Shown piece by piece: positions 10,465 to 21,318 of a stretch of 64,000 bases of DNA; positions within the stretch are counted from its first letter, which is position 1, and each line of letters starts with the position of its first letter. The position numbers were made by a program, and so were the translations under genes. The stretch covers positions 2,124,001 through 2,188,000 of the forward strand of contig NZ_CP168900.1 of the NCBI RefSeq assembly GCF_041765605.1, given 5' to 3'. Origin of the DNA: Listeria monocytogenes (lineage in GTDB: Bacteria > Bacillota > Bacilli > Lactobacillales > Listeriaceae). The notes under the pieces are model-generated. The model did no database searches, had not been told where the DNA came from, and worked only from the letters and a program-made list of their open reading frames with translations.

Positions 10465-11350
10465 CGCTTTCTCCTTCCAACCCTTTAATTAGATGATATA
10501 ACGCACGAAGCGTAGGAAGTGCCTCTCCTTTTTCTAATAGTGGCAGCACGATTCCATCAATTTCAGTCATTCGATTATTCATTCGGTCAAGCGCCATCGA
10601 AGAAAAATTCAGCGCTGTCACTTGGCAAACCGCCTCCACCTTTTCTAATGCATTTTCTACCGGCAAAACCGTTTGTATTTCTTTCACAATCACCTTTAAT
10701 AGTGCATGCCATTCTTCGTTTTCAAGAAGCTTGCCATTTTGAACTTGAAGAACTGCCGTGAGCGGATTAATTACGGCGTTGATAAATAATTTTTCTTGGA
10801 TAATTTCTAAGTAACTTGCGTGTTTTTCAACTGGAAAGTCTGGATTCGAATGTAGCATTTCTGTTAGAGCCTCGCTTAACTCACCTTGGTAAATGCTATA
10901 CTTCGTTCGACCATGACCTCGCCAAATAACGGTTGTATCATCTTCGCGCCCTGCCCCGTGTTCGCTAATACCTAGCAAAATGGTTCGTTTATCACCAAGT
11001 AGCGATAAGCTATCTAAATGCGCCGCCCCATTTTGAATAAATAGTAGTGGAACTTGTTCCGAGATTTTTTGTAGTACAGGCAAAATGGCGTTTAGTGAAT
11101 ATTGTTTGACCGCGATAATTAATAATTGTTGTTCGGACAGCTTTTCCGTATCCGTTATTTCCGCGGCTTGTATATGTATATTTTTCAGTTCGGAACGATC
11201 CTTTAAAGAAAGTCCTTTTTGATTTAATAAATCGCTTTGTTCTTTTCTCCGCGTAAAAAGAGTGAGTTCAGATATAGTGGCAAAATTTGCTGCGTATAAA
11301 AGCCCCATCGCTCCTGCTCCAATAATTCCTACTTTTAGTTGGTTCGCCAT
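10457..11350 (-). CDS. panE: 2-dehydropantoate 2-reductase family protein
   Basis: NADPH-dependent ketopantoate reductase fold, the pantoate step of coenzyme A synthesis. The N-terminal Rossmann motif is VGIIGAGAMGLLYAANF. The C-terminal helical domain holds the conserved KLFINAVINPLTAVL stretch near residue 187, whose lysine and asparagine correspond to catalytic positions of the family. Length 297 is usual. Several paralogues of this family exist in Firmicutes, so panE is likely but not certain; the coaD gene of the same pathway lies 6 kb away. Confidence 0.8.
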   Translation of the reverse strand: MANQLKVGIIGAGAMGLLYAANFATISELTLFTRRKEQSDLLNQKGLSLKDRSELKNIHIQAAEITDTEKLSEQQLLIIAVKQYSLNAILPVLQKISEQVPLLFIQNGAAHLDSLSLLGDKRTILLGISEHGAGREDDTTVIWRGHGRTKYSIYQGELSEALTEMLHSNPDFPVEKHASYLEIIQEKLFINAVINPLTAVLQVQNGKLLENEEWHALLKVIVKEIQTVLPVENALEKVEAVCQVTALNFSSMALDRMNNRMTEIDGIVLPLLEKGEALPTLRALYHLIKGLEGESDV

Positions 11351-11427
11351 TTAGTTCAGCTCCATATTGGTTAATGCTTTTATTTTATCAGAAGTAGCAT
11401 TCTTTTGCACTTCTGTACGCAAACAAA

Positions 11428-11460
11428 AACCTCGAAAGACCCATGGCGTCTTTCGAGGTT
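11428..11460 (-). terminator. terminator of the rpmF operon
   Basis: 13-bp perfect stem (aacctcgaaagac / gtctttcgaggtt) with a 7-nt loop, followed on the minus strand by TTTTGTTTG. It lies 40 bp after the rpmF stop. Confidence 0.85.
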
Positions 11461-11499
11461 CGTTTTCAACAAGTGAAACGTCACCTGCTTTTAACAATA

Positions 11500-11673
11500 T
11501 TAGCTGTTTGCTACATCTTTGCCATCATATTGTCCACATTCTGGGCATACGTGATGGGAAAGTCTGTATTCGCCGCAATTCGAGCATTCGTTCATGCCCG
11601 GAAGTTGAAGTTTAACGTGTGTACGACGCTTACGCTTTTTGGCTTTTGAAGTTCTTCTAAAAGGTACTGCCAT
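11500..11673 (-). CDS. rpmF: 50S ribosomal protein L32
   Basis: 57-residue ribosomal protein reading [19 protein letters not shown] at its N-terminus, with a zinc-binding CSNC...CPEC pair (C30, C33, C43, C46). The start ATG has AGGAGG 8 nt upstream. It is the zinc-containing L32 form. It follows the DUF177 gene on the same strand, the conserved yceD-rpmF arrangement, and is closed by a strong terminator. Confidence 0.97.
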   Translation of the reverse strand: MAVPFRRTSKAKKRKRRTHVKLQLPGMNECSNCGEYRLSHHVCPECGQYDGKDVANS

Positions 11674-11763
11674 TTCCTTACACCTCCTTGACGATAACTA
11701 AGTACTTGTATCGTTAATCTAAGAAAAATAAATTCCTTAATATATTCCAGCTTCACGGGGAGT

Positions 11764-12300
11764 TTAGTCTTCTTTTTTCTCATCGAAAAAATTGGCTAAT
11801 CCCGCAAGACGAGGATCCACTTTTGGTTCTTTTGCTATTTGTTCTAGTAGGTTACCTTCTTCTGTTTTCATTTCCCATTCATTGCCTCGTGGAAGGTTAC
11901 TCATTTCGAGTGCGTCTTCACTGAAAACTTGCATTGGAATTTCAACAAGTAAAAGTTCTTCTACTACAGGGGTTAAATCGACCATATCCTGTTCCATCAC
12001 ATGCCAAGATTCATCTAGAACTTGTTCTTTGGATTTCACAAAGGTTTCCGTCGCATGCACTTCATAAGGATAAATAACATCCTCAAGTGTACGAGCACAT
12101 GGAAGTGTCCACTCGCCTTTCATTGTCAGGTTAGCGGTAACTTCTTCTGGGTGTACAATTAGTTCCCCAGTTACTTGTACGGGGCTTGCATCACGAACGT
12201 CTATATTGTTCTCTTGAAAGAACTTTTTTAGGTCAGCTTTTTCATTAATCGTGAAGTTGCTGTCACGATATTTTTTTAATTGACTGATAGACCATTTCAT
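11764..12300 (-). CDS. DUF177 / YceD family protein
   Basis: 178-residue acidic protein of the DUF177 family, always found upstream of rpmF and linked in other organisms to 23S rRNA accumulation. It begins MKWSISQLKKYRDSNF, has a central segment with C112 (LPCARTLE) and ends in a charged tail (NFFDEKKED). Start ATG is preceded by GGAGTG. It is divergent from tmcAL. Confidence 0.85.
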   Translation of the reverse strand: MKWSISQLKKYRDSNFTINEKADLKKFFQENNIDVRDASPVQVTGELIVHPEEVTANLTMKGEWTLPCARTLEDVIYPYEVHATETFVKSKEQVLDESWHVMEQDMVDLTPVVEELLLVEIPMQVFSEDALEMSNLPRGNEWEMKTEEGNLLEQIAKEPKVDPRLAGLANFFDEKKED

Positions 12301-12429
12301 CCTACATCACTCCAAGCGCAACACAAAATATTATAGCTTTTTTAAAGGCTTTTGTCAATGCTTTTTCGGGGAGTAAAACCACTGCCTTCATTTTATGCTA
12401 AAATAGATTATCTAAAGGAGGGAACCGAA

Positions 12430-13602
12430 ATGAAAGCAACTGGAATTGTGGTGGAATATAACCCTTTTCATAATGGGCATAAACTGCATCTAAATAAGGC
12501 GCGCGAGTTAACTCAAGCAGATGTGGTGATTGCGGTAATGAGTGGCTCGTTTGTACAACGCGGTGAACCAGCAATTATTCCAAAATGGGAACGTGCAAAG
12601 ATGGCGCTCGCGGCTGGCGTTGATATGGTTATTGAGCTTCCGGTTTCATTCGCAACACAACATGCGACGATTTTTGCAGAAGAAGCAGTTCGTATTTTAG
12701 ATGCCATTCATGTGGATACGCTGTTTTTTGGCAGTGAACATGGAGTTGCGGAAGATTTTACATTTGCTGCGAAAAAAGTAGTCGAAAACGAAGCCCGTTT
12801 TGATGAAGCGATTCAGCTGGCATTAGTTGATAAGAAAACTTCTTATGCTAGAGCTTATACAGAAGCTTTTAAAAAGTTGTTCGGCCAGAACTTGCTGGAT
12901 ATCACGAAACCTAATAACATTCTCGGTTTCCACTACGCCCTTGCTGCCCAGAATCAAAACCCGTCCATTTCTCTTCAAACCATTCCTCGTGAACATGCAG
13001 GATACCATGATGAGGAAGCAAACCATGACCAAATCGCAAGTGCGACTGCGATTCGAAAATTAATACTTGCTGGGAAGTTAGAAGAAGCTAGCCACTATCT
13101 CCCTGCTTCTTCTATAGCTATTTTACGCAATTATGAGGGGCCATTTTTATCGTGGAAAGATTATTGGTCATTCCTGCAATATCGGTTAATTCAAGCAGGC
13201 TCAGAAGAACTGGAAGGAATTCGCGGCGTTAGTGAAGGAATTCAAAACCGAATGCAGCAAGCAGCGACTAAAGCGCAAAACTTCTCTGATTTTATAGAAT
13301 TAACCAAAACAAAGCGATACAGTAATACGCGATTACAACGAACGGCTTTACAAATTTTATTAAATGCGAGGAGTCAAACTAGCTCCCCTTACATCCGAAT
13401 ACTCGGTATGAATAAAACGGGGCAACAATATTTATCGCTTCATAAGAAAAATATTTCTCTTCCTATTGTTACGACAGTTTCCAAAGCACCAGTTGGGCTT
13501 TTAGAAGAAGAATTACGTGCGACAAACATTTATACGCTGGCAAAAGGACTGGAAAATTATCAAGCTGGCGACTTTCATATTCCACCAATTTTAACCTTGT
13601 AA
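12430..13602 (+). CDS. tmcAL: tRNA(Met) cytidine acetate ligase TmcAL (YlbM)
   Basis: Nucleotidyltransferase-fold enzyme that, in B. subtilis, uses acetate and ATP to make N4-acetylcytidine at the wobble base of elongator tRNA-Met. The N-terminal motif [15 protein letters not shown] carries the HxGH-type nucleotide-binding element, and [12 protein letters not shown] follows. The start ATG at 12430 has AAAGGAGGG upstream; the in-frame extension to 12352 overlaps the divergent promoter region and lacks a ribosome site. Length 390 is typical. Confidence 0.9.
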   Translation: MKATGIVVEYNPFHNGHKLHLNKARELTQADVVIAVMSGSFVQRGEPAIIPKWERAKMALAAGVDMVIELPVSFATQHATIFAEEAVRILDAIHVDTLFFGSEHGVAEDFTFAAKKVVENEARFDEAIQLALVDKKTSYARAYTEAFKKLFGQNLLDITKPNNILGFHYALAAQNQNPSISLQTIPREHAGYHDEEANHDQIASATAIRKLILAGKLEEASHYLPASSIAILRNYEGPFLSWKDYWSFLQYRLIQAGSEELEGIRGVSEGIQNRMQQAATKAQNFSDFIELTKTKRYSNTRLQRTALQILLNARSQTSSPYIRILGMNKTGQQYLSLHKKNISLPIVTTVSKAPVGLLEEELRATNIYTLAKGLENYQAGDFHIPPILTL

Positions 13603-13615
13603 TCTTTACAAGGTT
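13593..13615 (+). terminator. terminator of tmcAL
   Basis: 10-bp stem aaccttgtaa / ttacaaggtt followed by TTTTTGG; the tmcAL stop codon lies within the stem. Confidence 0.75.
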
Positions 13616-13683
13616 TTTGGTTGACTTTTATGGGGCTATTTTGCTAAGATGTTTGTCCGACTCAAAAAACAGGAGGTATGTGT

Positions 13684-15924
13684 ATGGTACAAGAATATAT
13701 TCGATTAAGAGGAGCACGTGAAAACAATCTCCAAAATATTTCCCTAGATATCCCCAAACGAAAAATCACTATTTTTACTGGTGTATCTGGTTCTGGGAAA
13801 TCTTCTATTGTATTTGAAACTATTGCCACGGAATCGCAAAGACAGTTAAACGAAACATACAGCGCCTATCTTCGTAATTTCCTTCCGAAGTATACGCAGC
13901 CGGACGCAGATTCAATTGAAAACCTCTCCACCTCTGTTATTATTGATCAAAAACGACTTGGCGGTAATTCCCGCTCCACCCTTGGTACCATCACGGATAT
14001 TAATTCGATTTTGCGATTACTTTTCTCGCGTGTCGGCAAGCCTAGTATCGGGACAGCAAATTTATTTTCTTTTAACGACCCTGCTGGTATGTGCCCTGAT
14101 TGCCACGGTGTTGGTCAAAAAGTTTCGGTTGATTTAGTAAAACTACTTGATCCAAATAAATCCCTTAAAGAAGGCGCCATCTTATTTCCGACGTTTTCGG
14201 TAGATTCATGGTACTGGAATTCCTATGCTTATTCCGGCTTTTTTGATGTGAATAAAAAAATAAAAGATTATACTGACGAAGAATACGACATGTTGTTACA
14301 TGGAAAAGATATTAAAGTTTTCCTAGAAACACCCATGGGAAGCATGAACGCTACATATGAAGGGTTGATTCCAAAATTCAATCGTTTGTATATTCAAAAA
14401 GAAGGCGAAATGTCAGCCTCTACTAAAAAACGTGTCGATAAATTCACCCATATTGCGCCTTGTACAACATGTGAAGGCACAAGACTTTCCGCACAAGCAT
14501 TATCTTGTAAAATAAATGGCGCAAATATCGCCGACTTCACAGCGATGCAATTAGATGAATTAAAAGAAACGATTGCGCGTATTGATGACCCTATCGCTGC
14601 TCCAATGGTCAAAAGTGTCACAGAGCGATTGCAACATTTGATTGATATTGGTCTTGGTTATATGACACTTGACCGCCAAACTGCTTCTCTTTCTGGTGGT
14701 GAATCACAACGCGTCAAAATGATTCGTCATTTGAATAGTAGCTTAACTGACTTGCTTTATATTTTCGATGAACCAAGTATCGGCCTTCATCCACGAGATG
14801 TCCATCGACTCAATGAATTACTCGTAAAATTGCGCGACAAAGGCAATACTATTCTCGTTGTGGAACATGACCCAGATGTGATCAAAATTGCCGACCATAT
14901 TGTCGATGTCGGTCCGCACGCAGGAAAACATGGCGGTGAGATTCAGTTCGTTGGAAGTTACACAGATTTGCTAAAATCAGACACACTAACTGGCCAGTTC
15001 CTCAATCGCCATTTACCAATTAATAGCAAACCGCGACAACCAAAAGGCTTTTTAACAACTGAAAAAAGTAGTCGCTTTAACCTAAAAGATATTCAGGCCA
15101 ACATTCCAAAAGAAGTCCTTACTGTAGTAACTGGCGTGGCTGGTTCGGGTAAGAGTACCTTGATTCATTCTGTTTTCCTAAAAGAATATCCAGATGCGAT
15201 AGTGATCGACCAATCAGCCGCTCATGCCAATATTCGCTCCAATCCTGCCACCTATACTGGGATAATGGACCCGATTCGAAAAGCATTTGGCAAAGAAAAT
15301 GATGTCAGTCCATCACTCTTTAGTTACAATTCCAAAGGTGCCTGCGAAAACTGTAAAGGACTTGGTTTCACGACTATGGATTTAGCTTTTATGGATTCGA
15401 TTCGCACACCTTGCGAAGTCTGCCATGGCAAGCGATTCCAAGATTCTGTTTTGCAATATAAGCTAAATGGTAAATCCATTAGCGATGTGTTAGAACTAAC
15501 TGTCTCAGAAGCACTCGATTTCTTTACGGATAAAAAAATCTTGAAGAAAATTGAGGCAATGGAAGAGGTGGGAATTGGTTATGTCACACTTGGTCAAGCG
15601 CTTAGCACCTTATCCGGCGGAGAATGCCAACGTTTGAAACTCGCCAATGAGCTCCATAAAAAAGGGTCGATTTATATTATGGATGAACCGACGACTGGTC
15701 TTCATATGTCAGATATCGAACATATTTTAACGATTATCCACTCCCTTGTAAATAAAGGAAATACCGTTATTGTAATTGAACATAATGTCGATATTATTCG
15801 AAATGCTGACTGGATTATCGACCTTGGTCCAGAAGGCGGAAGTGCTGGTGGACAAATTATCTTCGAAGGCGCTCCTCTTGATTTACTTGAAAACAAACAA
15901 TCATTAACTGCCAAATATCTTTAA
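13684..15924 (+). CDS. UvrA-like ABC ATPase (class II, short paralogue)
   Basis: Twin ABC ATPase of the UvrA family, 746 residues against about 950 for canonical UvrA. Walker A sites are TGVSGSGKSSIVFE near residue 30 and TGVAGSGKSTLIH near 482; signature motifs are SLSGGESQRVKMI near 335 and TLSGGECQRLKLAN near 642. Paired zinc-ribbon cysteines occur as CPDCHG, CTTCEG, CENCKG and CEVCHG. The shortness suggests loss of the UvrB-binding insertion, as in class II UvrA proteins linked to drug tolerance rather than core repair. I chose the ATG at 13684, 7 nt after AGGAGG, over the ATG at 13678. Confidence 0.88.
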   Translation: MVQEYIRLRGARENNLQNISLDIPKRKITIFTGVSGSGKSSIVFETIATESQRQLNETYSAYLRNFLPKYTQPDADSIENLSTSVIIDQKRLGGNSRSTLGTITDINSILRLLFSRVGKPSIGTANLFSFNDPAGMCPDCHGVGQKVSVDLVKLLDPNKSLKEGAILFPTFSVDSWYWNSYAYSGFFDVNKKIKDYTDEEYDMLLHGKDIKVFLETPMGSMNATYEGLIPKFNRLYIQKEGEMSASTKKRVDKFTHIAPCTTCEGTRLSAQALSCKINGANIADFTAMQLDELKETIARIDDPIAAPMVKSVTERLQHLIDIGLGYMTLDRQTASLSGGESQRVKMIRHLNSSLTDLLYIFDEPSIGLHPRDVHRLNELLVKLRDKGNTILVVEHDPDVIKIADHIVDVGPHAGKHGGEIQFVGSYTDLLKSDTLTGQFLNRHLPINSKPRQPKGFLTTEKSSRFNLKDIQANIPKEVLTVVTGVAGSGKSTLIHSVFLKEYPDAIVIDQSAAHANIRSNPATYTGIMDPIRKAFGKENDVSPSLFSYNSKGACENCKGLGFTTMDLAFMDSIRTPCEVCHGKRFQDSVLQYKLNGKSISDVLELTVSEALDFFTDKKILKKIEAMEEVGIGYVTLGQALSTLSGGECQRLKLANELHKKGSIYIMDEPTTGLHMSDIEHILTIIHSLVNKGNTVIVIEHNVDIIRNADWIIDLGPEGGSAGGQIIFEGAPLDLLENKQSLTAKYL

Positions 15925-15930
15925 TGAAAA

Positions 15931-15963
15931 AAGCCGTTTTGTCTACTAAAGACAAAACGGCTT
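15931..15963. terminator. bidirectional terminator between uvrA-like gene and ylbL
   Basis: 13-bp perfect stem (aagccgttttgtc / gacaaaacggctt) flanked by A- and T-runs on both sides, between convergent genes. Confidence 0.9.
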
Positions 15964-15966
15964 TTT

Positions 15967-17007
15967 TTATTGTAGTTTTTCTAAATAATCCACAGCATCT
16001 TGGAACGTTTTAACTGGAACGATTTTCATTTTGGAGTCAATGTCTTTTGCTGTTTTAACTGCTGTATCGTAATTACTTTCGATACTTGGATCGCTTTTTT
16101 TCATTTCATCGGTAATTGGATCATTGGGAGCGAAGAAAATCTTCGCACCGCTTTTATCTGCGGCAACAACCTTTTGATCAATTCCGCCGATTCTACCAAC
16201 AGTTCCGTCAGGGTCAATCGTGCCAGTTCCAGCGATTTTCTTACCATCTGTAAGATCATCTTTTTGGAAACGACTGTAAATTTCTAAACTGAACATTAAA
16301 CCGGCAGAAGGTCCGCCAATTTTTTCAGAGTCGATTTTCACCGTTGGATCTGCAGTGATTTTTTCATCATCCACAAGCGTGATACCGATTCCTGGAGTAC
16401 CTTTTTTATCAATTGCTGTTAATTTGATATCGGCTTGTTCATTTTTGTCGCCGTGTTTATAGTTGATTTTGACTGTGTCTCCCACTTTTTTACTGTGGAT
16501 ATAATCAATAAATTCTTGGCTTGATTCAAACGCATTTCCGTCAATTTTTGTGATTAGGTCGCCAGCGTGAAGGACATCCGCTGCTGGAACGTCATCTTTT
16601 ACGCTTAATACGTATACGCCATCATAAGTGACTTTGACTTCTTGTCCGGCTGCTTTATAAGCCACTTGAATGGCATTATTTTTGGATTCGTTCATCATTT
16701 GCATTTGGCGAACATTATATTCTTCGTCGCTTTCATTCTCGTATTTGATCTCGCTATCTTTTTCTAGCTCATGGTATGGCAAAAATTTAGCAGTCATATA
16801 TGTATAAATATTTGCTTTTCCCATTGCAATCGTCACTAGACTGAGCGAACCGTCTTTTTTATTTGGATGGTTATCAACCGTAACGAGTGGTGCAAGTTCT
16901 TCGGTCCCACCAGGTTTTGAAATATAATACGGAACTGGAATAAAAAAGCCCGCTATAATAATAATTAACAGCACTATCGCCGTTATTTTTTTCCACTCTT
17001 TACGCAT
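15967..17007 (-). CDS. ylbL: PDZ and Lon-like (S16) membrane protease YlbL
   Basis: 346-residue protein with one N-terminal membrane helix (about 8-27), a PDZ domain near 125-205 (GVYVLSVKDDVPAADVLHAGD) and a C-terminal Lon-type S16 serine-lysine protease domain, with the catalytic serine in GGPSAGLMFSLEIY near 234 and a lysine in DKSGAKIFFAPND near 285. In B. subtilis YlbL acts on cell-division inhibition after DNA damage. It follows coaD and rsmD on the same strand with 18 bp before it, forming the conserved ylb cluster. Confidence 0.9.
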   Translation of the reverse strand: MRKEWKKITAIVLLIIIIAGFFIPVPYYISKPGGTEELAPLVTVDNHPNKKDGSLSLVTIAMGKANIYTYMTAKFLPYHELEKDSEIKYENESDEEYNVRQMQMMNESKNNAIQVAYKAAGQEVKVTYDGVYVLSVKDDVPAADVLHAGDLITKIDGNAFESSQEFIDYIHSKKVGDTVKINYKHGDKNEQADIKLTAIDKKGTPGIGITLVDDEKITADPTVKIDSEKIGGPSAGLMFSLEIYSRFQKDDLTDGKKIAGTGTIDPDGTVGRIGGIDQKVVAADKSGAKIFFAPNDPITDEMKKSDPSIESNYDTAVKTAKDIDSKMKIVPVKTFQDAVDYLEKLQ

Positions 17008-17025
17008 TTTTTGTCCATCTCCTAC

Positions 17026-18068
<1,043 letters not shown>

Positions 18069-18164
18069 GTTTTTGCACAACCTTTACTTCAATGTCTTTT
18101 TTACTTTATCATAAATAGATGCAAAAAAACAGCAAGACTAGTTGAAATAGTCTCGCCGTTTTGA

Positions 18165-18446
18165 TTAAATACTGATTTGCACATCTTCGTTTTTGTGTTC
18201 GTACATCATTTCTTTTTTGGATTCGTATTCTGTTTTTAAGAACGGACGGAAAGACATTTCCACGCGTTTCACATAATGAAAACGAGAAACTTTGTTAGAG
18301 ATATCTTCTACTTCGGCCATATCACAATACAACACCGCGTATTTTAACTTACGCGATACATAATGCACATTTCCAAATCGCTTCAAAGATCTAACTTGTT
18401 TGAGATGATTCATCCAAACGACGATAGCTTGTCTATCATTTTCCAT
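18165..18446 (-). CDS. ylbG: DUF2129 family protein YlbG
   Basis: 93-residue cytoplasmic protein of the YlbG/DUF2129 family ([38 protein letters not shown]). Its function is not established. It sits between ylbF and rsmD, as in Bacillus. Start ATG has AAGGGG upstream. Confidence 0.85.
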
Positions 18447-18476
18447 TGTTTAAGCCCCTTCTTTTTAGGATAAGCT

Positions 18477-18926
18477 TTACGCTGAACAACCGCAGCCTCC
18501 CCCGCTGCCACATCCACCTGTAGAACAAGCAGATTTTGTTTCAAAAAACGGATTACCCGTTGGTACTTTGATATTCTCTGAAACTGCACTTGCGAGGAGC
18601 AGACTGATTTCGTCCAAGAGAGATTGTAAATCCATCTCCGCACGGCGAAAAGCTGCCACATTTTGGTCCATGTCAACTTCGCGTTTATAAGCACGAGTCT
18701 TTCTGGTTACTTCTTTATAGTCAGGATGATACCGGCCGAACCGCTGTACTTCCTCGTATTGTTCTTTTATTCGTATAAATTGACGAATATTTTTTTGCGA
18801 ATTAGCGTCATTTAGTAACGCTTCTTTGGCACTTTTGTAATTTTGCGCTTCCTCGGAGTTTAGAATCATGCTAGCAAGCTCATCTGATAAATCGAGTAGC
18901 GCCATATTTTCCATTGTAGCGAGCAA
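18477..18926 (-). CDS. ylbF: YlbF, RNase Y regulatory complex subunit
   Basis: 149-residue helical protein of the YlbF/YmcA family, which with YaaT forms the Y-complex that modulates RNase Y cleavage and, in Bacillus, competence and biofilm formation. The C-terminal STGGCGSGGGCGCSA supplies the cysteines reported to bind an iron-sulphur cluster with its partners. The start is TTG with GGAGG about 9 nt upstream; the in-frame ATG at codon 5 would be 21 nt away. Confidence 0.88.
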   Translation of the reverse strand: MLATMENMALLDLSDELASMILNSEEAQNYKSAKEALLNDANSQKNIRQFIRIKEQYEEVQRFGRYHPDYKEVTRKTRAYKREVDMDQNVAAFRRAEMDLQSLLDEISLLLASAVSENIKVPTGNPFFETKSACSTGGCGSGGGCGCSA

Positions 18927-18974
18927 ATCTAGCCACCTCCATATAACTTACTTTTTTATTATACCATAGAACTA

Positions 18975-20030
18975 TTATTTAATAATAAAATTTTGCGTAT
19001 AGTATTTTTGATAGGTTCCTGCACCCATATAGGTATACGAACCATCTAGTAAATTTTCTCTGTGACCTTTGGAGTTGAGCCAACCTTCCACTGCTGCTGC
19101 GCTATCGACATAATTATAGGCGATATTTTCTCCAGCTTTAGTATATTTGACATCCCCTTTACTAAGTCGTTTGCTTAGATCTCCTTGCGTGGGTGAAGTG
19201 TGGTCAAAATAGTCGTTTTTCTTCATATCAACGCTATGTCCATAAGCAACTTTCGCAACAGACTCGTCCCAAGCAACTTCTTCTATCCCGTAGCGATCAC
19301 GAATAACATTAGTAATTTCTAGAACTTGTTTACTAGAAGCATCATCAATCGCATTCCAATCAGCTGGTGACAACTTTTCTTCATAAATTTCACCTTGGTA
19401 AGATAATTCATAGGGGCGCATTTTGACGAAGGATAATTTATTGAGGTAACGAACACTAATCAGTTTTGACTTAAATTTATCGAAATTCAGTTGCGCATAA
19501 ACACCACTTCCAATGTTAACAATCGGACGGGCGTTTAAGTCTTCCTCAGAAAGTTCGAATTTATAATAGCTGTCTTTATAGTTGAAGGATATTTCCGATT
19601 GCAAATTGGCATCGGTAAATACTTTTTCGGTGGACATACCAATCGTATATGGCATGACATTTAAATCTTGTCCTAGCGCATAAATGGTTTGGACGATATT
19701 GTTTGTTACTCCTACTTGCATATAACTTGTTCCTGGTTGACTGTAAATGTAATTATCATAACCGTATGCTGTTTTATCGACACGCACCGGATCACCAAAC
19801 TCTTTCTTTAAGTCGCTTACGTTTTTATTAATAAATCTTGCCAAGCTGGAACTATCTTGCACTTGTTTCGGATTTTCATTCGTTGTTTTTTTATTATCAG
19901 GGAAATTAGACTTTGTCGCTGTATCTTCGGCAGTATTTTTCTCTACTGATTTACTAAAAAAAAGATCTGTGTTGTATCCAATGAACAGGCAAATGATTAA
20001 TAGCACAGCTACTCGCATTATAAACTTCAC
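18975..20030 (-). CDS. CAP/SCP-domain extracellular protein, YlbC-like
   Basis: 351-residue protein with an N-terminal signal or anchor (about 5-22), a linker rich in N, T, S and D, a CAP-associated domain (about 65-210) and a C-terminal CAP/SCP domain holding YGHSVDMKKNDYFDHTSP near 270 and GHRENLLDGSYTYMGAG near 320. The architecture matches YlbC of the ylb cluster. Start is GTG, 5 nt from GAGGAGGGC. Its biochemical function is unknown; CAP domains may bind lipids or act as proteases. Confidence 0.85.
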   Translation of the reverse strand: MKFIMRVAVLLIICLFIGYNTDLFFSKSVEKNTAEDTATKSNFPDNKKTTNENPKQVQDSSSLARFINKNVSDLKKEFGDPVRVDKTAYGYDNYIYSQPGTSYMQVGVTNNIVQTIYALGQDLNVMPYTIGMSTEKVFTDANLQSEISFNYKDSYYKFELSEEDLNARPIVNIGSGVYAQLNFDKFKSKLISVRYLNKLSFVKMRPYELSYQGEIYEEKLSPADWNAIDDASSKQVLEITNVIRDRYGIEEVAWDESVAKVAYGHSVDMKKNDYFDHTSPTQGDLSKRLSKGDVKYTKAGENIAYNYVDSAAAVEGWLNSKGHRENLLDGSYTYMGAGTYQKYYTQNFIIK

Positions 20031-20121
20031 ATTTTGCCCTCCTCGGCAGTATTTTGTTTTCTTGATGTAACTTTCATTTTACCAATACTATTATCATTTG
20101 AAAAGCTTTAAAAATCATAAA

Positions 20122-20170
20122 AAAACAATTACAAGGAAACGAGTATTGCACGCTTCTTCGTAATTGTTTT
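20122..20170 (-). terminator. terminator of ctaB
   Basis: 11-bp stem aaaacaattac / gtaattgtttt with a long structured loop, immediately after the ctaB stop on the minus strand, and a T-run beyond. Confidence 0.7.
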
Positions 20171-20176
20171 TTATTT

Positions 20177-21082
20177 TTATAAGAAAATCGAAATAACTAC
20201 CATTGCTACGAATAAAATTGTCATGTAATTTAATGAGTAAACGAACATCCATTTAGCCCATTTAATGCTATCTTCCATTTTAAAGCCGTAAATACTAAGT
20301 GCTAACCAACCGATATTCAGTAACGTTGCTAAAACAACATAAACGATACCTAGCTCAAACATAAAGAACGGTAGGATAGTTAATAAAATCACCCAGAAAA
20401 ACATGCTTTTCTTTGTACGTTCAATGCCTTTTACTACTGGTAACATCGGAATTCCAGCAGCTGCGTATTCCTCTTTCCGTTTAATCGCAATCGCATAAAA
20501 ATGCGGCGGTTGCCAACAAAACATTACGAGAAACAGCATGATTGGTACGATGCTAAATGATGGTTCGACTGCAAACCAACCAATCAGCGGCGGAACAGCG
20601 CCTGAAAAACTACCAATTACAGTGTTACTAACTAGTTTTCTTTTTGCATATAGCGAATAAACGACTACATACAAAAAGACCCCGATAACGCCAAGAACTC
20701 CTGCTTGCCAAGTTGTCATAAATAACATAATTGTACCGACAACACCTAGCACAAGCGCGACCATTAGTGCACGCTTACCAGAAATTTTCCCGGTCATTGT
20801 TGGTCTATTTTTTGTTCTTTCCATAATTCCGTCAATATCACGGTCGATGACATTGTTAAAAGCGCCCGAAGCAGCTACGATAAGTGCTGAACCGACGATA
20901 GTAAAAAATATCACGTCTACATTTTGAATAAAAGAAATTCCATTTAACTGAAAGGCTAACCACATTCCTGTAAAAGCAGTAATCGTATTGGAATTCACGA
21001 TACCAATTTTCACAAGCTCGGTAAAATCACGGACAGTAAATCTACTCGCCGATAACTCCCCAGTCTTTTCTATCTGATTCAC
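20177..21082 (-). CDS. ctaB: protoheme IX farnesyltransferase
   Basis: UbiA-family prenyltransferase that converts haem B to haem O for the terminal oxidase. About eight to nine membrane helices, with the active-site aspartate motif NNVIDRDIDGIMERTKNRP near 80 and the second loop YAIAIKRKEEYAAAGIPML near 205. Start set at GTG 21082, 6 nt after the G-rich SD, giving 301 residues; the GTG at 21100 lies upstream of that SD. Divergent from ctaA, whose product uses haem O. Confidence 0.93.
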   Translation of the reverse strand: MNQIEKTGELSASRFTVRDFTELVKIGIVNSNTITAFTGMWLAFQLNGISFIQNVDVIFFTIVGSALIVAASGAFNNVIDRDIDGIMERTKNRPTMTGKISGKRALMVALVLGVVGTIMLFMTTWQAGVLGVIGVFLYVVVYSLYAKRKLVSNTVIGSFSGAVPPLIGWFAVEPSFSIVPIMLFLVMFCWQPPHFYAIAIKRKEEYAAAGIPMLPVVKGIERTKKSMFFWVILLTILPFFMFELGIVYVVLATLLNIGWLALSIYGFKMEDSIKWAKWMFVYSLNYMTILFVAMVVISIFL

Positions 21083-21318
21083 TTTTTCTCCCCCTAACAC
21101 TTGCTGATATAAACCAGTGATTGCGAACTGATAGATATCCTATACCCTTATTATGTGAAAAATACGCACCTTTTGTCAATAAATCGGCTTTAGTCTTGTA
21201 CGCTTTACTTCTTCAAATAAACAAGCTACAATTAGTTTGATGTGTACTCATGAACTTATACATATAAACAAATTATAGTAAAAATCTCACACGCATCTAA
21301 AGGAGAGATTGGTAGATA

